Positions 10,812-21,030 of a stretch of 64,000 nucleotides of DNA are shown piece by piece. The stretch is from Flavobacteriales bacterium (lineage in GTDB: Bacteria; Bacteroidota; Bacteroidia; Flavobacteriales_F; PHOS-HE28). Both the position numbers and the translations under genes were made by a program. Location of the stretch: positions 62,001 to 126,000 of the forward strand of contig JADIYA010000007.1 in the NCBI GenBank assembly GCA_016705545.1. The letters are read 5' to 3'. The notes beneath the pieces were generated by a model. That model had not been told where the DNA came from. It made no database searches and saw nothing but the letters and a program-made list of their open reading frames with translations. Each line of letters opens with the position of its first letter. The first letter of the stretch is position 1.

Positions 10812-13493
10812 ATGTGCGCGCGAAGCCCGTATTCCACCTTGGCAAACGAGAAGCGCAACCGCCTCCGCGAAGAGGCACCCGAAGAAGAGTCCCCGGCCGC
10901 AGAGCCCAAGAAGCGCCGTGCACGGAAGGCTGCAGATGAAGGCCCCGGCGCTTGGAGCCGCTTCAAAGGCTTCCTCACCGACGAGCGCAGCCACAAGCTC
11001 TTCGGCATGGGGCTCATCCTGAGTGGGCTCTTCCTGCTCACCGCCTTCACCAGCTTCCTCTTCACCTGGAGGGTCGATCAGGACCTCATGTCGCGCGGGT
11101 GGTGGGAGATCCTGCGCACCGACATCGCCGCAGAGAACTGGTTAGGGAAGCTCGGCGCCATCTGCGCGCACCGCTTCATCCACGTGTGGTTCGGGCTGGC
11201 GGCCTTCGCCTTGCCGCTTTGGAGCTTCCTCGCCGGGGTCCGCATCCTGCTGGGCACCTGGCTGCTGCCCACGCGCCGCACCTTGGGTTGGACGACCATG
11301 GCCCTGTTCTGGATCCCCGCGCTGCTCGGCTTCTTCTTCCGGGGCGAATACAGTTTCCTCGGCGGCGGCTTGGGCGTGGTGATCACGAAGCACCTCACCA
11401 CCCTGCTCGGCGAATTCGGCGCGGGCGCCTTGCTCGTGTTCTCGGCGGGCGCATTCGCGGTGTACAGCTTCAACCTCAACTTCGGATGGGTCGGCAAGCT
11501 CTTCGCGAAGAAGCAAATGGCAGAAGAAGCCGTTGCTGAGGAGCCCGCAGTGAGCTCTGGCGTGAGAATGAAGCAGGAATGGAGGGATAGCGGGTATGCT
11601 GAAAAGAGCGTGGTTGCGGGTGCAGGGCTTGAGTTGGACGTAGAGCCTAACGAGATCGCTTTGGGCGGGGGGATCGAGATGGAGGTAGCGGGCGACGAGA
11701 TCGCTTCGGCCTCCGGCCTCGCGATGACAGACAAGCTCGCTTCGGCCGAGGGCCTCGCGCTGACCGAACAGGCCAACGAACTGCAGTTGGAGACCACGCC
11801 GATGGAAGTGGTGGAACCCGTGCGCTCACCGGTGATCAGCACCGCCGAAGACCTGAACGGCGACCTCAATGGCATGAGCGTGACAGCCAACACCGAAGAG
11901 GCCGTGCTCAGCGATGACCAGATCGAGGCCAAGCTCGCGGAGTTCGGGGAATACGACCCGAAACTCGACCTGAGCAGCTACGAGCCTCCCCCGCTTGACC
12001 TGCTCGTGGACCACGGCACCGGCGAGATCACCGTGACGAAGGAAGAGCTCGAGATGAACAAGGATCGCATCGTGCAGACCCTTGGCCACTACAACATCGG
12101 CATCGACAAGATCAAGGCGACGATCGGGCCCACGGTCACGCTGTACGAGATCATCCCGCAAGCGGGCGTGCGCATCAGCAAGATCAAGAACCTCGAGGAC
12201 GACATCGCGCTGAGCCTCGCCGCGCTGGGGATCCGCATCATCGCGCCGATCCCCGGCAAAGGCACCATCGGCATCGAAGTGCCCAACAGCAAGCCGCAAG
12301 TGGTGGGCATGCGCGCCGTGGTGGCCAGCGAGAAATTCCAGAACAGCACCATGGACCTGCCACTGGTGCTGGGCAAGACCATCACCAACGAGACCTTCAT
12401 CACCGACCTCACCAAGATGCCGCACTTGCTCATGGCCGGTGCCACGGGTCAGGGCAAGTCCGTTGGCTTGAACGCCATCCTCGTTTCGCTGCTCTACAAG
12501 AAGCACCCGAGCCAGATCAAGTTCGTGCTCGTGGATCCGAAGAAGGTGGAGCTCACCCTCTTCAACAAGATCGAGCGCCACTTCCTGGCCAAGCTGCCCG
12601 GCGATAGCGACGCCATCATCACCGATACCAAGAAGGTGGTGGCCACGCTGAACAGCCTGTGCATCGAGATGGACGAGCGCTACGAACTGCTGAAGGATGC
12701 GCAGGTCCGCAACATCAAGGAGTACAACGCCAAGTTCATCAGCCGCCGCCTGAACCCGGAGAACGGCCACCGCTACCTCCCCTACATCGTGCTGGTGGTG
12801 GATGAGTTCGCCGATCTGATCATGACGGCGGGCCGCGAAGTGGAAACGCCCATCGCCCGCCTGGCGCAGCTGGCGCGCGCCATCGGCATCCACCTCATCA
12901 TCGCCACGCAGCGCCCGAGCGTCAACATCATCACCGGCACCATCAAGGCCAACTTCCCGGCGCGCATCGCGTTCCGTGTAACGAGCAAGATCGATAGCCG
13001 CACCATCCTCGATACCGGCGGCGCCGACCAGCTGATCGGCCGCGGCGACATGCTCCTGAGCACCGGCAACGACCTCATCCGCATCCAGTGCGCCTTCGTG
13101 GATACGCCCGAAGTGGACAAGATCACCGCCTTCATCGGCAACCAGCGCGGCTACCCCGATGCCCTGCTCCTACCCGAGCCCCCGATGGAGGAAGGCGAAG
13201 GCGGTGTAGACCTGGACGATGGCGAGCGCGACAGCATGTTCGAAGAAGCCGCCCGCCTGGTGGTGCAAACGCAGCAGGGCAGCACCTCGCTCATCCAACG
13301 CAAGCTCAAGCTCGGCTACAACCGCGCGGGCCGCATCGTGGACCAACTGGAGGCCGCCGGCATCCTCGGCGGTTTCGAGGGCAGCAAGGCGCGGCGCGTG
13401 CTCATCCCGAATGAGGCAGCGTTGGCCGCGCACTTGAATAATGGCGTGGCGGCTGGGCCGGGGGTGGGGGGGATTCTGATGATGCGCCTGTAG
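10812..13493 (+). CDS. ftsK: DNA translocase FtsK/SpoIIIE
   Basis: An 893-residue septal DNA pump that segregates chromosome termini. The N-terminal 200 residues hold about four membrane segments (LFGMGLILSGLFLLTAF and others). A low-complexity linker spans about 240-350. The motor follows, with Walker A GATGQGKSVGLN near residue 541, Walker B YIVLVVDEFADL near 658 and ATQRPSVNIITG. It ends with the gamma winged-helix (about 800-870, SLIQRKLKLGYNRAGRIVDQLE) that reads KOPS sites. The first ATG at 10812 is used; a TTG at 10839 (MANEKRN) is a good alternative. The linker contains two tandem in-frame copies of the dispersed repeat (11697-11764). Genes are on both sides, but the 3' side runs into the artefactual tract. 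Confidence 0.95.
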   Translation: MCARSPYSTLANEKRNRLREEAPEEESPAAEPKKRRARKAADEGPGAWSRFKGFLTDERSHKLFGMGLILSGLFLLTAFTSFLFTWRVDQDLMSRGWWEILRTDIAAENWLGKLGAICAHRFIHVWFGLAAFALPLWSFLAGVRILLGTWLLPTRRTLGWTTMALFWIPALLGFFFRGEYSFLGGGLGVVITKHLTTLLGEFGAGALLVFSAGAFAVYSFNLNFGWVGKLFAKKQMAEEAVAEEPAVSSGVRMKQEWRDSGYAEKSVVAGAGLELDVEPNEIALGGGIEMEVAGDEIASASGLAMTDKLASAEGLALTEQANELQLETTPMEVVEPVRSPVISTAEDLNGDLNGMSVTANTEEAVLSDDQIEAKLAEFGEYDPKLDLSSYEPPPLDLLVDHGTGEITVTKEELEMNKDRIVQTLGHYNIGIDKIKATIGPTVTLYEIIPQAGVRISKIKNLEDDIALSLAALGIRIIAPIPGKGTIGIEVPNSKPQVVGMRAVVASEKFQNSTMDLPLVLGKTITNETFITDLTKMPHLLMAGATGQGKSVGLNAILVSLLYKKHPSQIKFVLVDPKKVELTLFNKIERHFLAKLPGDSDAIITDTKKVVATLNSLCIEMDERYELLKDAQVRNIKEYNAKFISRRLNPENGHRYLPYIVLVVDEFADLIMTAGREVETPIARLAQLARAIGIHLIIATQRPSVNIITGTIKANFPARIAFRVTSKIDSRTILDTGGADQLIGRGDMLLSTGNDLIRIQCAFVDTPEVDKITAFIGNQRGYPDALLLPEPPMEEGEGGVDLDDGERDSMFEEAARLVVQTQQGSTSLIQRKLKLGYNRAGRIVDQLEAAGILGGFEGSKARRVLIPNEAALAAHLNNGVAAGPGVGGILMMRL
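11697..11764 (+). repeat. Two tandem in-frame copies of the dispersed repeat inside ftsK
   Basis: GAGATCGCTTCGGCCTCCGG...CTCGCGATGACA (11697-11729) and AAGCTCGCTTCGGCCGAGGG...CTCGCGCTGACC (11732-11764) are about 35 bases apart. They encode IASASGLAMT and LASAEGLALT. A third, degenerate copy may lie at 11649-11682. They match the intergenic element at 7828-7855. Confidence 0.65.
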
Positions 13494-15300
<1,807 letters not shown>

Positions 15301-15328
15301 GTACTTTTTTTTTTTTTGCAGCCGATCC

Positions 15329-15336
15329 TATATTTG
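15329..15336 (+). promoter_or_regulatory. -7 promoter box TATATTTG before the small membrane protein
   Basis: TATATTTG is an exact match to the Bacteroidota -7 consensus TAnnTTTG and lies 31 bases before the ATG at 15368. No TTTG is seen at the expected -33 spacing, because the sequence upstream is unreliable. Confidence 0.5.
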
Positions 15337-15367
15337 GCCCGGCCCGCAATCTCACCGGGCAAGCGCC

Positions 15368-15493
15368 ATGAGCGACAACCACTTCGAAGGCCATTTCCCG
15401 GAAGAAGCCGAGCAGAACGAGATCGGCGGGCCCGTGCTCTTCTCCCTGATCATCCTGGGCATGAGCGTGCTGCTGATCTGGGCAGCGAGCTAA
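15368..15493 (+). CDS. Small membrane protein, 41 residues, unknown function
   Basis: ATG at 15368 opens MSDNHFEGHFPEEAEQNEIG, followed by the single hydrophobic helix GPVLFSLIILGMSVLLIWA and then a stop. The acidic, soluble N-terminus with one C-terminal helix suggests a single-pass membrane peptide, such as a small subunit of a larger membrane complex, but I do not recognise it. A perfect -7 box lies just upstream, which supports it being a real transcription unit. Its upstream neighbour is lost in the artefactual tract. Confidence 0.6.
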   Translation: MSDNHFEGHFPEEAEQNEIGGPVLFSLIILGMSVLLIWAAS

Positions 15494-15505
15494 GAGCGGC
15501 CTTCC

Positions 15506-15910
15506 TCAGTTCTCCTTGCGCGCCGTATCGCCTGCGCGCTCCAGGTACTCGTCGCGGCGCACGAGCATGAACCAATTCTCGCCCAGCTCCAGGAAGCCCT
15601 GCTCGAAGCAGAACACGTAGGTGTTGCCGGCCTTGGTGCGGTGCGTGTTGGTGTGGTAGGTGAAGGTGTAGCCCTTCTCGATCAGCTTGTCGCGGTGCAC
15701 CTTGGTCTTGCCCTCGGCCCCCGTATTCAGTTCCGATAGGATCCGCCGGTTGCGCTTCAGGGCGTTCACCACGTTGCGCACGTAATTGATGGGCGCGTTG
15801 TTGGTGTGGTAGTGATAGAGGTTGCGGCAGGCATCGCTGCAGAAGCGCTTATCGGTGCGCCCCACGATCTTCTCCCCGCACTCCAGGCAGACGCGTTCAA
15901 CGGCAGGCAT
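15506..15910 (-). CDS. Zinc-ribbon protein of unknown function
   Basis: A 134-residue cytosolic protein. The N-terminus holds a four-Cys zinc-ribbon pattern, CLECGEKIVGRTDKRFCSDAC, which resembles YacG/FCS-like fingers. It is followed by a basic helical segment (NYVRNVVNALKRNRRILSEL) and a beta-rich C-terminus (GYTFTYHTNTHRTKAGNTYV). This layout is common in Bacteroidota proteins annotated as hypothetical; a nucleic-acid role is only a guess. The start MPAVERVCLEC is preferred over a further upstream ATG because TACTTTCG lies four bases before it (15915-15922). It is divergent from the MBOAT gene. Confidence 0.8.
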   Translation of the reverse strand: MPAVERVCLECGEKIVGRTDKRFCSDACRNLYHYHTNNAPINYVRNVVNALKRNRRILSELNTGAEGKTKVHRDKLIEKGYTFTYHTNTHRTKAGNTYVFCFEQGFLELGENWFMLVRRDEYLERAGDTARKEN

Positions 15911-15914
15911 GGTC

Positions 15915-15922
15915 CGAAAGTA
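15915..15922 (-). promoter_or_regulatory. -7 promoter box TACTTTCG before the zinc-ribbon gene
   Basis: TACTTTCG on the minus strand is followed by GACC and then the ATG at 15910, leaving a four-base gap. This is the same geometry as at 45930, 61072, 62005 and 63412. Confidence 0.5.
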
Positions 15923-15985
15923 AGCGCCTGCCCTGATCCAGCGGCTTTCGTCCATCTTTGGCGACCTCATCACGTCCCGCAGGGC

Positions 15986-17425
15986 ATGCTCTTCAATTCG
16001 CTCGATTTCGCCGTCTTCCTGCCGGTCGTCTTCCTGCTCTATTGGCTGGCCGGCGGCTCCAGCATCGCCCGCCGCAATCTGATCCTACTGGCGGCCAGCT
16101 ACGTGTTCTACGGCTGGTGGGATTGGCGCTTCCTCTCGCTGCTCGCCTTCAGCACCGTGGTGGATTACGCCGTTTGCCGCGCCCTGGTGCGCGCCGAAGA
16201 GTCCTCTCAGCGCAAGGCCCTGCTCGCCACGAGCCTGGTGGTGAATCTCGGCCTGCTGGGCTTCTTCAAGTACTTCAACTTCTTCGCCGCCGAATTCGCC
16301 AGCGCCTTCACCTTCCTGGGCATGCCCATCGCGGCGGCCCGGCTCGACATCATCCTCCCGGTCGGCATCAGCTTCTACACCTTCCAGACCCTGAGCTACA
16401 CCATCGATGTGTATCGCAGGCAGCTCGCGCCATCGCGCGACCCGGTGGCCTTCGCGGCGTACGTGAGCTTCTTCCCGCAGCTCGTGGCCGGACCGATCGA
16501 GCGCGCCACCAATCTGCTGCCGCAATTCGCCGTGCTTCAGCGCTTCGACCGGGCCAAGGCCGCCGACGGATTGCGCCAGATGCTCTGGGGCCTCTTCAAG
16601 AAACTGGTGATCGCGGACAACTGCGCCCTTGAGGTGGACCGCATCTTCGGGCAGCATGAAGCCATGGGCGGCAGCACCCTCTTGCTCGGCGCGGTGCTCT
16701 TCGCCTTCCAGATCTACGGCGACTTCAGCGGCTACAGCGACATCGCCATCGGCTGCGCGCGGCTATTCGGCTTCTCGCTCATGCGCAACTTCGCGTTCCC
16801 CTATTTCTCGCGCGACATGGCGGAGTTCTGGCGCCGCTGGCACATCAGCCTCAGCACCTGGTTCCGCGATTACCTGTACATCCCGCTCGGCGGGAGCAAG
16901 GGCGGCCGGTGGATGGCGGTGCGCAACACCTTCATCATATTCCTCGTCAGCGGCTTCTGGCACGGTGCCAATTGGACCTTCATCGCGTGGGGCGCGTTGA
17001 ATGCGCTGTACTTCCTGCCATTGCTGCTGCGCGGGGCCAACCGCCAGCACCTGGAAATCGTTGCTGCCGGGCGCAGGCTCCCCATGCCGGGCGAGGCCTT
17101 GCGGATCGGGTTCACCTTCCTGCTCACCTGCATCGCCTGGGTCTTCTTCCGCGCGGCGGATCTCGATCAGGCCTTCGACTATCTCGCGGGCATGCTCTCT
17201 CCTTCCCTCTTCCACCGGCCCGCTTTCGAGTACGCCCCACTCCCCTGGCTCATCGGCTTCTTCGTGCTGATCGAATGGATCGGACGTGAGCAGCAGTTCG
17301 CGTTGGAGCGCCAGGGAATGCGCTGGCCCTGGCCGCTTCGCTGGGGCTTCTATGCGCTGCTGATCGCGGTCATCGGCATCTACATGGCCGTGGGCGAAGT
17401 GCCCTTCATCTACTTCCAGTTCTGA
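15986..17425 (+). CDS. MBOAT family O-acyltransferase (AlgI-like)
   Basis: A 479-residue polytopic membrane enzyme that moves acyl groups, typically to cell-surface polysaccharides. It has about ten hydrophobic segments. Family motifs include LPVGISFYTFQTLSYTIDVY, FFPQLVAGPIERA, FQIYGDFSGYSDIAIG, DMAEFWRRWHISLSTWFRDY and the catalytic-His region VSGFWHGANWTFIAWG. The start at ATG 15986 (MLFNSLDFAVFLPVVF) matches the family's N-terminus; the frame is open far upstream but that part is not protein-like. It overlaps the next gene by one base (TGATG), which fits the usual MBOAT plus SGNH pair of surface polymer O-acetylation systems. Confidence 0.93.
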   Translation: MLFNSLDFAVFLPVVFLLYWLAGGSSIARRNLILLAASYVFYGWWDWRFLSLLAFSTVVDYAVCRALVRAEESSQRKALLATSLVVNLGLLGFFKYFNFFAAEFASAFTFLGMPIAAARLDIILPVGISFYTFQTLSYTIDVYRRQLAPSRDPVAFAAYVSFFPQLVAGPIERATNLLPQFAVLQRFDRAKAADGLRQMLWGLFKKLVIADNCALEVDRIFGQHEAMGGSTLLLGAVLFAFQIYGDFSGYSDIAIGCARLFGFSLMRNFAFPYFSRDMAEFWRRWHISLSTWFRDYLYIPLGGSKGGRWMAVRNTFIIFLVSGFWHGANWTFIAWGALNALYFLPLLLRGANRQHLEIVAAGRRLPMPGEALRIGFTFLLTCIAWVFFRAADLDQAFDYLAGMLSPSLFHRPAFEYAPLPWLIGFFVLIEWIGREQQFALERQGMRWPWPLRWGFYALLIAVIGIYMAVGEVPFIYFQF

Positions 17426-18387
17426 TGCGCGGCCTCCTCCCCTTCCTGCTGCGCGTGCTGGGCTTCGGCCTGTTCACCGCTGCCCTTTACCCGGTGCTGC
17501 TCACCCTATTCAGCGTCGCATTGCCCAATGCCTACACGCCGAATATCCGTTACCCGCTGAACAGCTATGGCCACGAGCGCTCGCGCATGCAGGATCTCGA
17601 TCAGCATCCACCGGTCGATATCGTGTTCATTGGCAGCTCTCATGCCTACCGCGGCTTCGATCCCCGCATCTGGCGGCAGCACGGCTTCACCTCCTTCAAC
17701 CTCGGATCCTCAGCCCAATCATTGGTGCAAACGGATCTGCTCGTGGAAGCGGACATGCCGAAGCTGAATCCGAAGCTGGTCATCATGGAGGTGCATCCCA
17801 ATCCCTTCCGCGCCGATGGCATTGAGTCGGCGGTGGATCTGATCGCCAACCGCCCGATCGACATGCACACGGTAGGCATGGCGCTTCGCTTGCCCGATGT
17901 GCTCACCTGGAACGCGCTCGCCTACGGCCTGGTGAGGCAAGCCACTGGTGCCGATGAACGGCTGCCGGAAGCGCGGGTCCGCGGCATGGATGCCTACATC
18001 GATGGCGGCTTCGTTGAGCGCAGGTCGGGGAACTTCGAGCCGCAGGGCAGCCTGAAGCGCGAACCGGGGGAACCGTTGCCGATGCAATGGGATGCCTTCG
18101 AGCGGATGCTGAAAGCTCTGCGCGAACAAGGCGTGGAGGTGATCCTCGTTGAGGCGCCGATGACCCGTTGGTACTATGAGAACGGATTCCAGGACCACGG
18201 CGCATTCGCGCAGCGCATGGCAGCGAGCGGGCGATACATCAACATGAACGGGAAGGTGGAGCTATCGGACAGCCTTCATTTCTTCACGAAGGGGCACCTG
18301 AATCAGGCGGGCGTGGAACTGTTCAATGAAGCGCTGATCGATACGCTGGAGCGGCGCGGCTGGCTGCCGGAGCCGGGGCGCCGCTGA
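17425..18387 (+). CDS. SGNH-hydrolase-like membrane-anchored protein, partner of the MBOAT acyltransferase
   Basis: A 320-residue protein with one N-terminal membrane segment (VLGFGLFTAALYPVLLTLF) and a periplasmic domain. VDIVFIGSSHAYRGFDPRIW holds the GxSH nucleophile-type motif of SGNH/AlgJ-like proteins. A later LHFFTKGHLNQAG supplies the expected His near the C-terminus. It starts in the stop codon of the acyltransferase gene, so the two are cotranslated. Together they probably transfer acetyl or similar groups to an exported glycan; the target polymer is not encoded nearby. Confidence 0.85.
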   Translation: MRGLLPFLLRVLGFGLFTAALYPVLLTLFSVALPNAYTPNIRYPLNSYGHERSRMQDLDQHPPVDIVFIGSSHAYRGFDPRIWRQHGFTSFNLGSSAQSLVQTDLLVEADMPKLNPKLVIMEVHPNPFRADGIESAVDLIANRPIDMHTVGMALRLPDVLTWNALAYGLVRQATGADERLPEARVRGMDAYIDGGFVERRSGNFEPQGSLKREPGEPLPMQWDAFERMLKALREQGVEVILVEAPMTRWYYENGFQDHGAFAQRMAASGRYINMNGKVELSDSLHFFTKGHLNQAGVELFNEALIDTLERRGWLPEPGRR

Positions 18388-18390
18388 ATA

Positions 18391-18519
18391 CTAGGCCACT
18401 ACGCGGGCGAGCGCGAACGAGGCCACGGCCAGCAGGGCGAAGAGGAGCATGCTGGTGCGGATCAGGGCGGAGCGGTCCGAGGTGCGGGTCTTGCTTGCCG
18501 AAGGCACGGTGCGGTGCAT
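18391..18519 (-). CDS. Possible small membrane protein, 42 residues
   Basis: The minus-strand frame MHRTVPSASKTRTSDRSALI continues into a hydrophobic helix (TSMLLFALLAVASFALARVV) and stops at 18391. The basic, Ser/Thr-rich N-terminus with a C-terminal transmembrane helix is protein-like, and it fills the gap between the convergent neighbours. No homology is recognised and no promoter box is obvious, so it may be fortuitous. Confidence 0.35.
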   Translation of the reverse strand: MHRTVPSASKTRTSDRSALIRTSMLLFALLAVASFALARVVA

Positions 18520-18595
18520 GGTGCGGGTCTGTTGGTAAGAGCACTCCAATGACGGGCAGCCGGGAAATGGTTGCTTGGACCGGTTAATTCTTCAC

Positions 18596-21030
18596 TTAGG
18601 GCAGTTGCTCATTCCGGACCGCCGTAGGCACCGATCCCCCGATGGTCTGCAGGATGATGTCGCGGTCGTTGTTTGTTCCGACGTACTTCAGCTGTCCATC
18701 GAGATTCACGTCCGTTCCATGATAGGATCCGCTCACCACCGTGGTGGGCGTGCTGCCCCCTATTGCAGTCAGGATGGGGTCACGGTCATTGTTTGAGCCG
18801 ACATACTTCACGATTCCGTCAAAATTGATGTCACCGCTCCAAAGCACCATGCGCGTGCCCACGGCTTTGCGCGCGTTGGAGCCATAGGTGGCCGTGGCCG
18901 GAACCGAAAGGTCCACCAGCGTGGCCGTGCTCGTGTTCAAGGTCACGGCGCCATTGGTCATGGCCCCCAAGTGGTTGCGGTGCCGGATGGCGATCCGGTA
19001 GTTGCCATTCCCCTGGCTGAACGTGATCGGACCGGTACCATTCGTGGCCACCACATCCCCATCGCGCTGCACCAAGGCGCTGCGCGTGGCCAGCACCGAA
19101 TAGGGCGACGTGGCGCTGCGCAGTTCAACCACCACCCAATCCACGATGGCGTTGTCGCCTGTGACCGTGAGCACGGCCGGTGCAACGCTCTCTCCCCCAC
19201 CGCCGATATGGTCGTAACCGAGTGCGGTATAAGGTTCGGTGAGCGGAACCAGGCCAGCGGTGCGCAGGCCATCGTTCATGCGCTGGGTGGCTTGCACATA
19301 GGGACCATTGAGGAGTACCCGGGGGGCGACCAGCACGCCTGGCAAGGGCACTGAAAGGATGCTCGGCTCGGTGATCACCGGCGGGTTGAAATCGAAGTAG
19401 ATGTTGGCGATGTTCTTCATCCCGGCAAGAGCGGCAGGCGGGCGTATGCGGAAGCCCACGAAACCATGGCTGCGCGGCTCGTTGATGTTGCTGTCGGGCA
19501 GCAGGATGCTTGGGAGGTAGAACTTCAGTGTCCCTTGGCCGCGCAATTCCCACGAGAACGTGTGCGAGGCAGCTCCCATGATGATGCTTCCCGGATCAAG
19601 GTTGGCAGGCAGTGTATCGGTGATCACCACATGGAAGGCCGTGTCGGTGCCCGTGTTCTGGAAGCGGATGGTGTAATCGATCCATTCGTCGTCGTTGATA
19701 TCCCAAACTTCAGTGCTGCCGCTGCTGGTACAGGCCAGCTTGTCGTTGGGGTCGTATGCTCCGGTGATGGTGCGCAGGTTGGTGGCGCTGTTGTTGGCCG
19801 GGTTGCCGTCGGTGTTGGCCGTGCTTACGCTGGCTGTAGCCACCAGCTCATAGCCCAGCAGGCCCACGTCGGGCGGCACTTGGAAACGCACGGTATAGCC
19901 GCGTGTCTGCCAAGCGGTGAGCTGTGTCTGGTTCCAGGTGATGGTGTTACCCACCACGCTGCTCGGTATCGGTGTGGCGGACAGGTAGCCAAGTGTGGGG
20001 TCGAATGTGAAGGTGAGCGAGGTGGCCCCGCTGGGCGGTGGTGTGAGGTTGCGCACGTTGATGGCGTACTGGAACTCGAAGCCGGGACGTGCAATGCCGC
20101 TGCTGAGCGTGGCCTGCACATCGAGGCCCACCAATGAGGTGTCCGGCAGGTTGCGGGTGACGATGTTCGGTGATGCGGCGATGGTGAAGGGGATCGGGCC
20201 ACCGGTGCAATGCTCGGCCAGTTGGGCGCTTTGCTGGGTCAAGGTGTAGTTGCCGAAGGGGAGTATCAGCGAATACGCTCCCGACCCGGCCGTGGTCGCG
20301 TAAAAGGGCCCCGGCAACACTTCAATGATCTGCCCCGGCGCGAACGGTTCGTTCGACTGCCTGGTGCAGTTCTCGTTGTAATCCACGAAGGCCTGTCCTT
20401 GCACTCTGCCGCAGGTGGGACCCAGGTCGGGAATGGTGAACAAAGAGCTCATCGTAACACTCGGGGCTTTCCCACAGTCCATGATGCGCGCCTAAGCGGT
20501 AATCACCGGGAGGGAGTTCGGTGAGCTGTATCGTACCGGGTTCGGCCCCACACTCCCCATAGCCAGGCGGCACCAGCATCTCCGGGTGGCTCACCTCCAG
20601 GTAACTGTGTCGTTGGTGCCCCGTAGGCTAGGATGCTGCCTGTGTCGATTGTCGGGTCCCGGATATTGAGGATCCCCAACACTGGCCATTGGACCGGACC
20701 AACAGGAGTTACAGGCCATTGGCCCGTGCACCCATTGCCATCTTGGAAGGTTATGTTGTAGGTGACCCCGGGAGTTCCCGGCACGGTGCCGAGGTAACCG
20801 GGCCGAAGGGTTGATAGCATCCGACTCGCCGTTCAGGAAGTACGGTGGTGGCCCCATTGAACACCTCAGCCCGGGTACGATGATGATGAACGGGCATCCG
20901 GATACACCCCGGGACATATGGCCTGCGGCCCAACCGAATAATTGGGGTCCGAGTAGTCGGCAACTCTTCCGTGCCTGGTCGCTGTTGCCATCTGTCACGG
21001 TCACCGAGTAGGTACCGGCCCGTCATGTCC
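18596..21030 (-). CDS. Tandem paralogue 8 (last gene of array): DUF11-type surface protein with dockerin-like tail; N-terminus lost at a junction
   Basis: The reliable part, 18596-20482, carries the array's core: CGRVQGQAFVDYNENC, ARPGFEFQYAINVRN, GAYDPNDK, DDEWIDYTIRFQNTGTDTAF and IYFDFNPPVITEPS. Instead of the type A sorting tail of its siblings it ends in a distinct 230-residue region with two repeats of DxNxDGxxKYVGxNNDRDxIL type, similar to calcium-binding dockerin loops. Between 20482 and 21030 the frame changes at least four times, yet SprB text is still readable (GTYSVTVTDGNSDQA, VGPQAICPGVYPD). There is no signal peptide: the SprB part is joined directly to the truncated end of the preceding paralogue near 21015-21030. 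It is either a damaged gene or an assembly collapse. Confidence 0.75.

Noticed and set aside
20482..21030. Multiple short frames read as separate small genes
   Set aside because: Pieces of SprB-repeat text in successive frames match the N-terminal half of the paralogues, so they belong to one broken gene.
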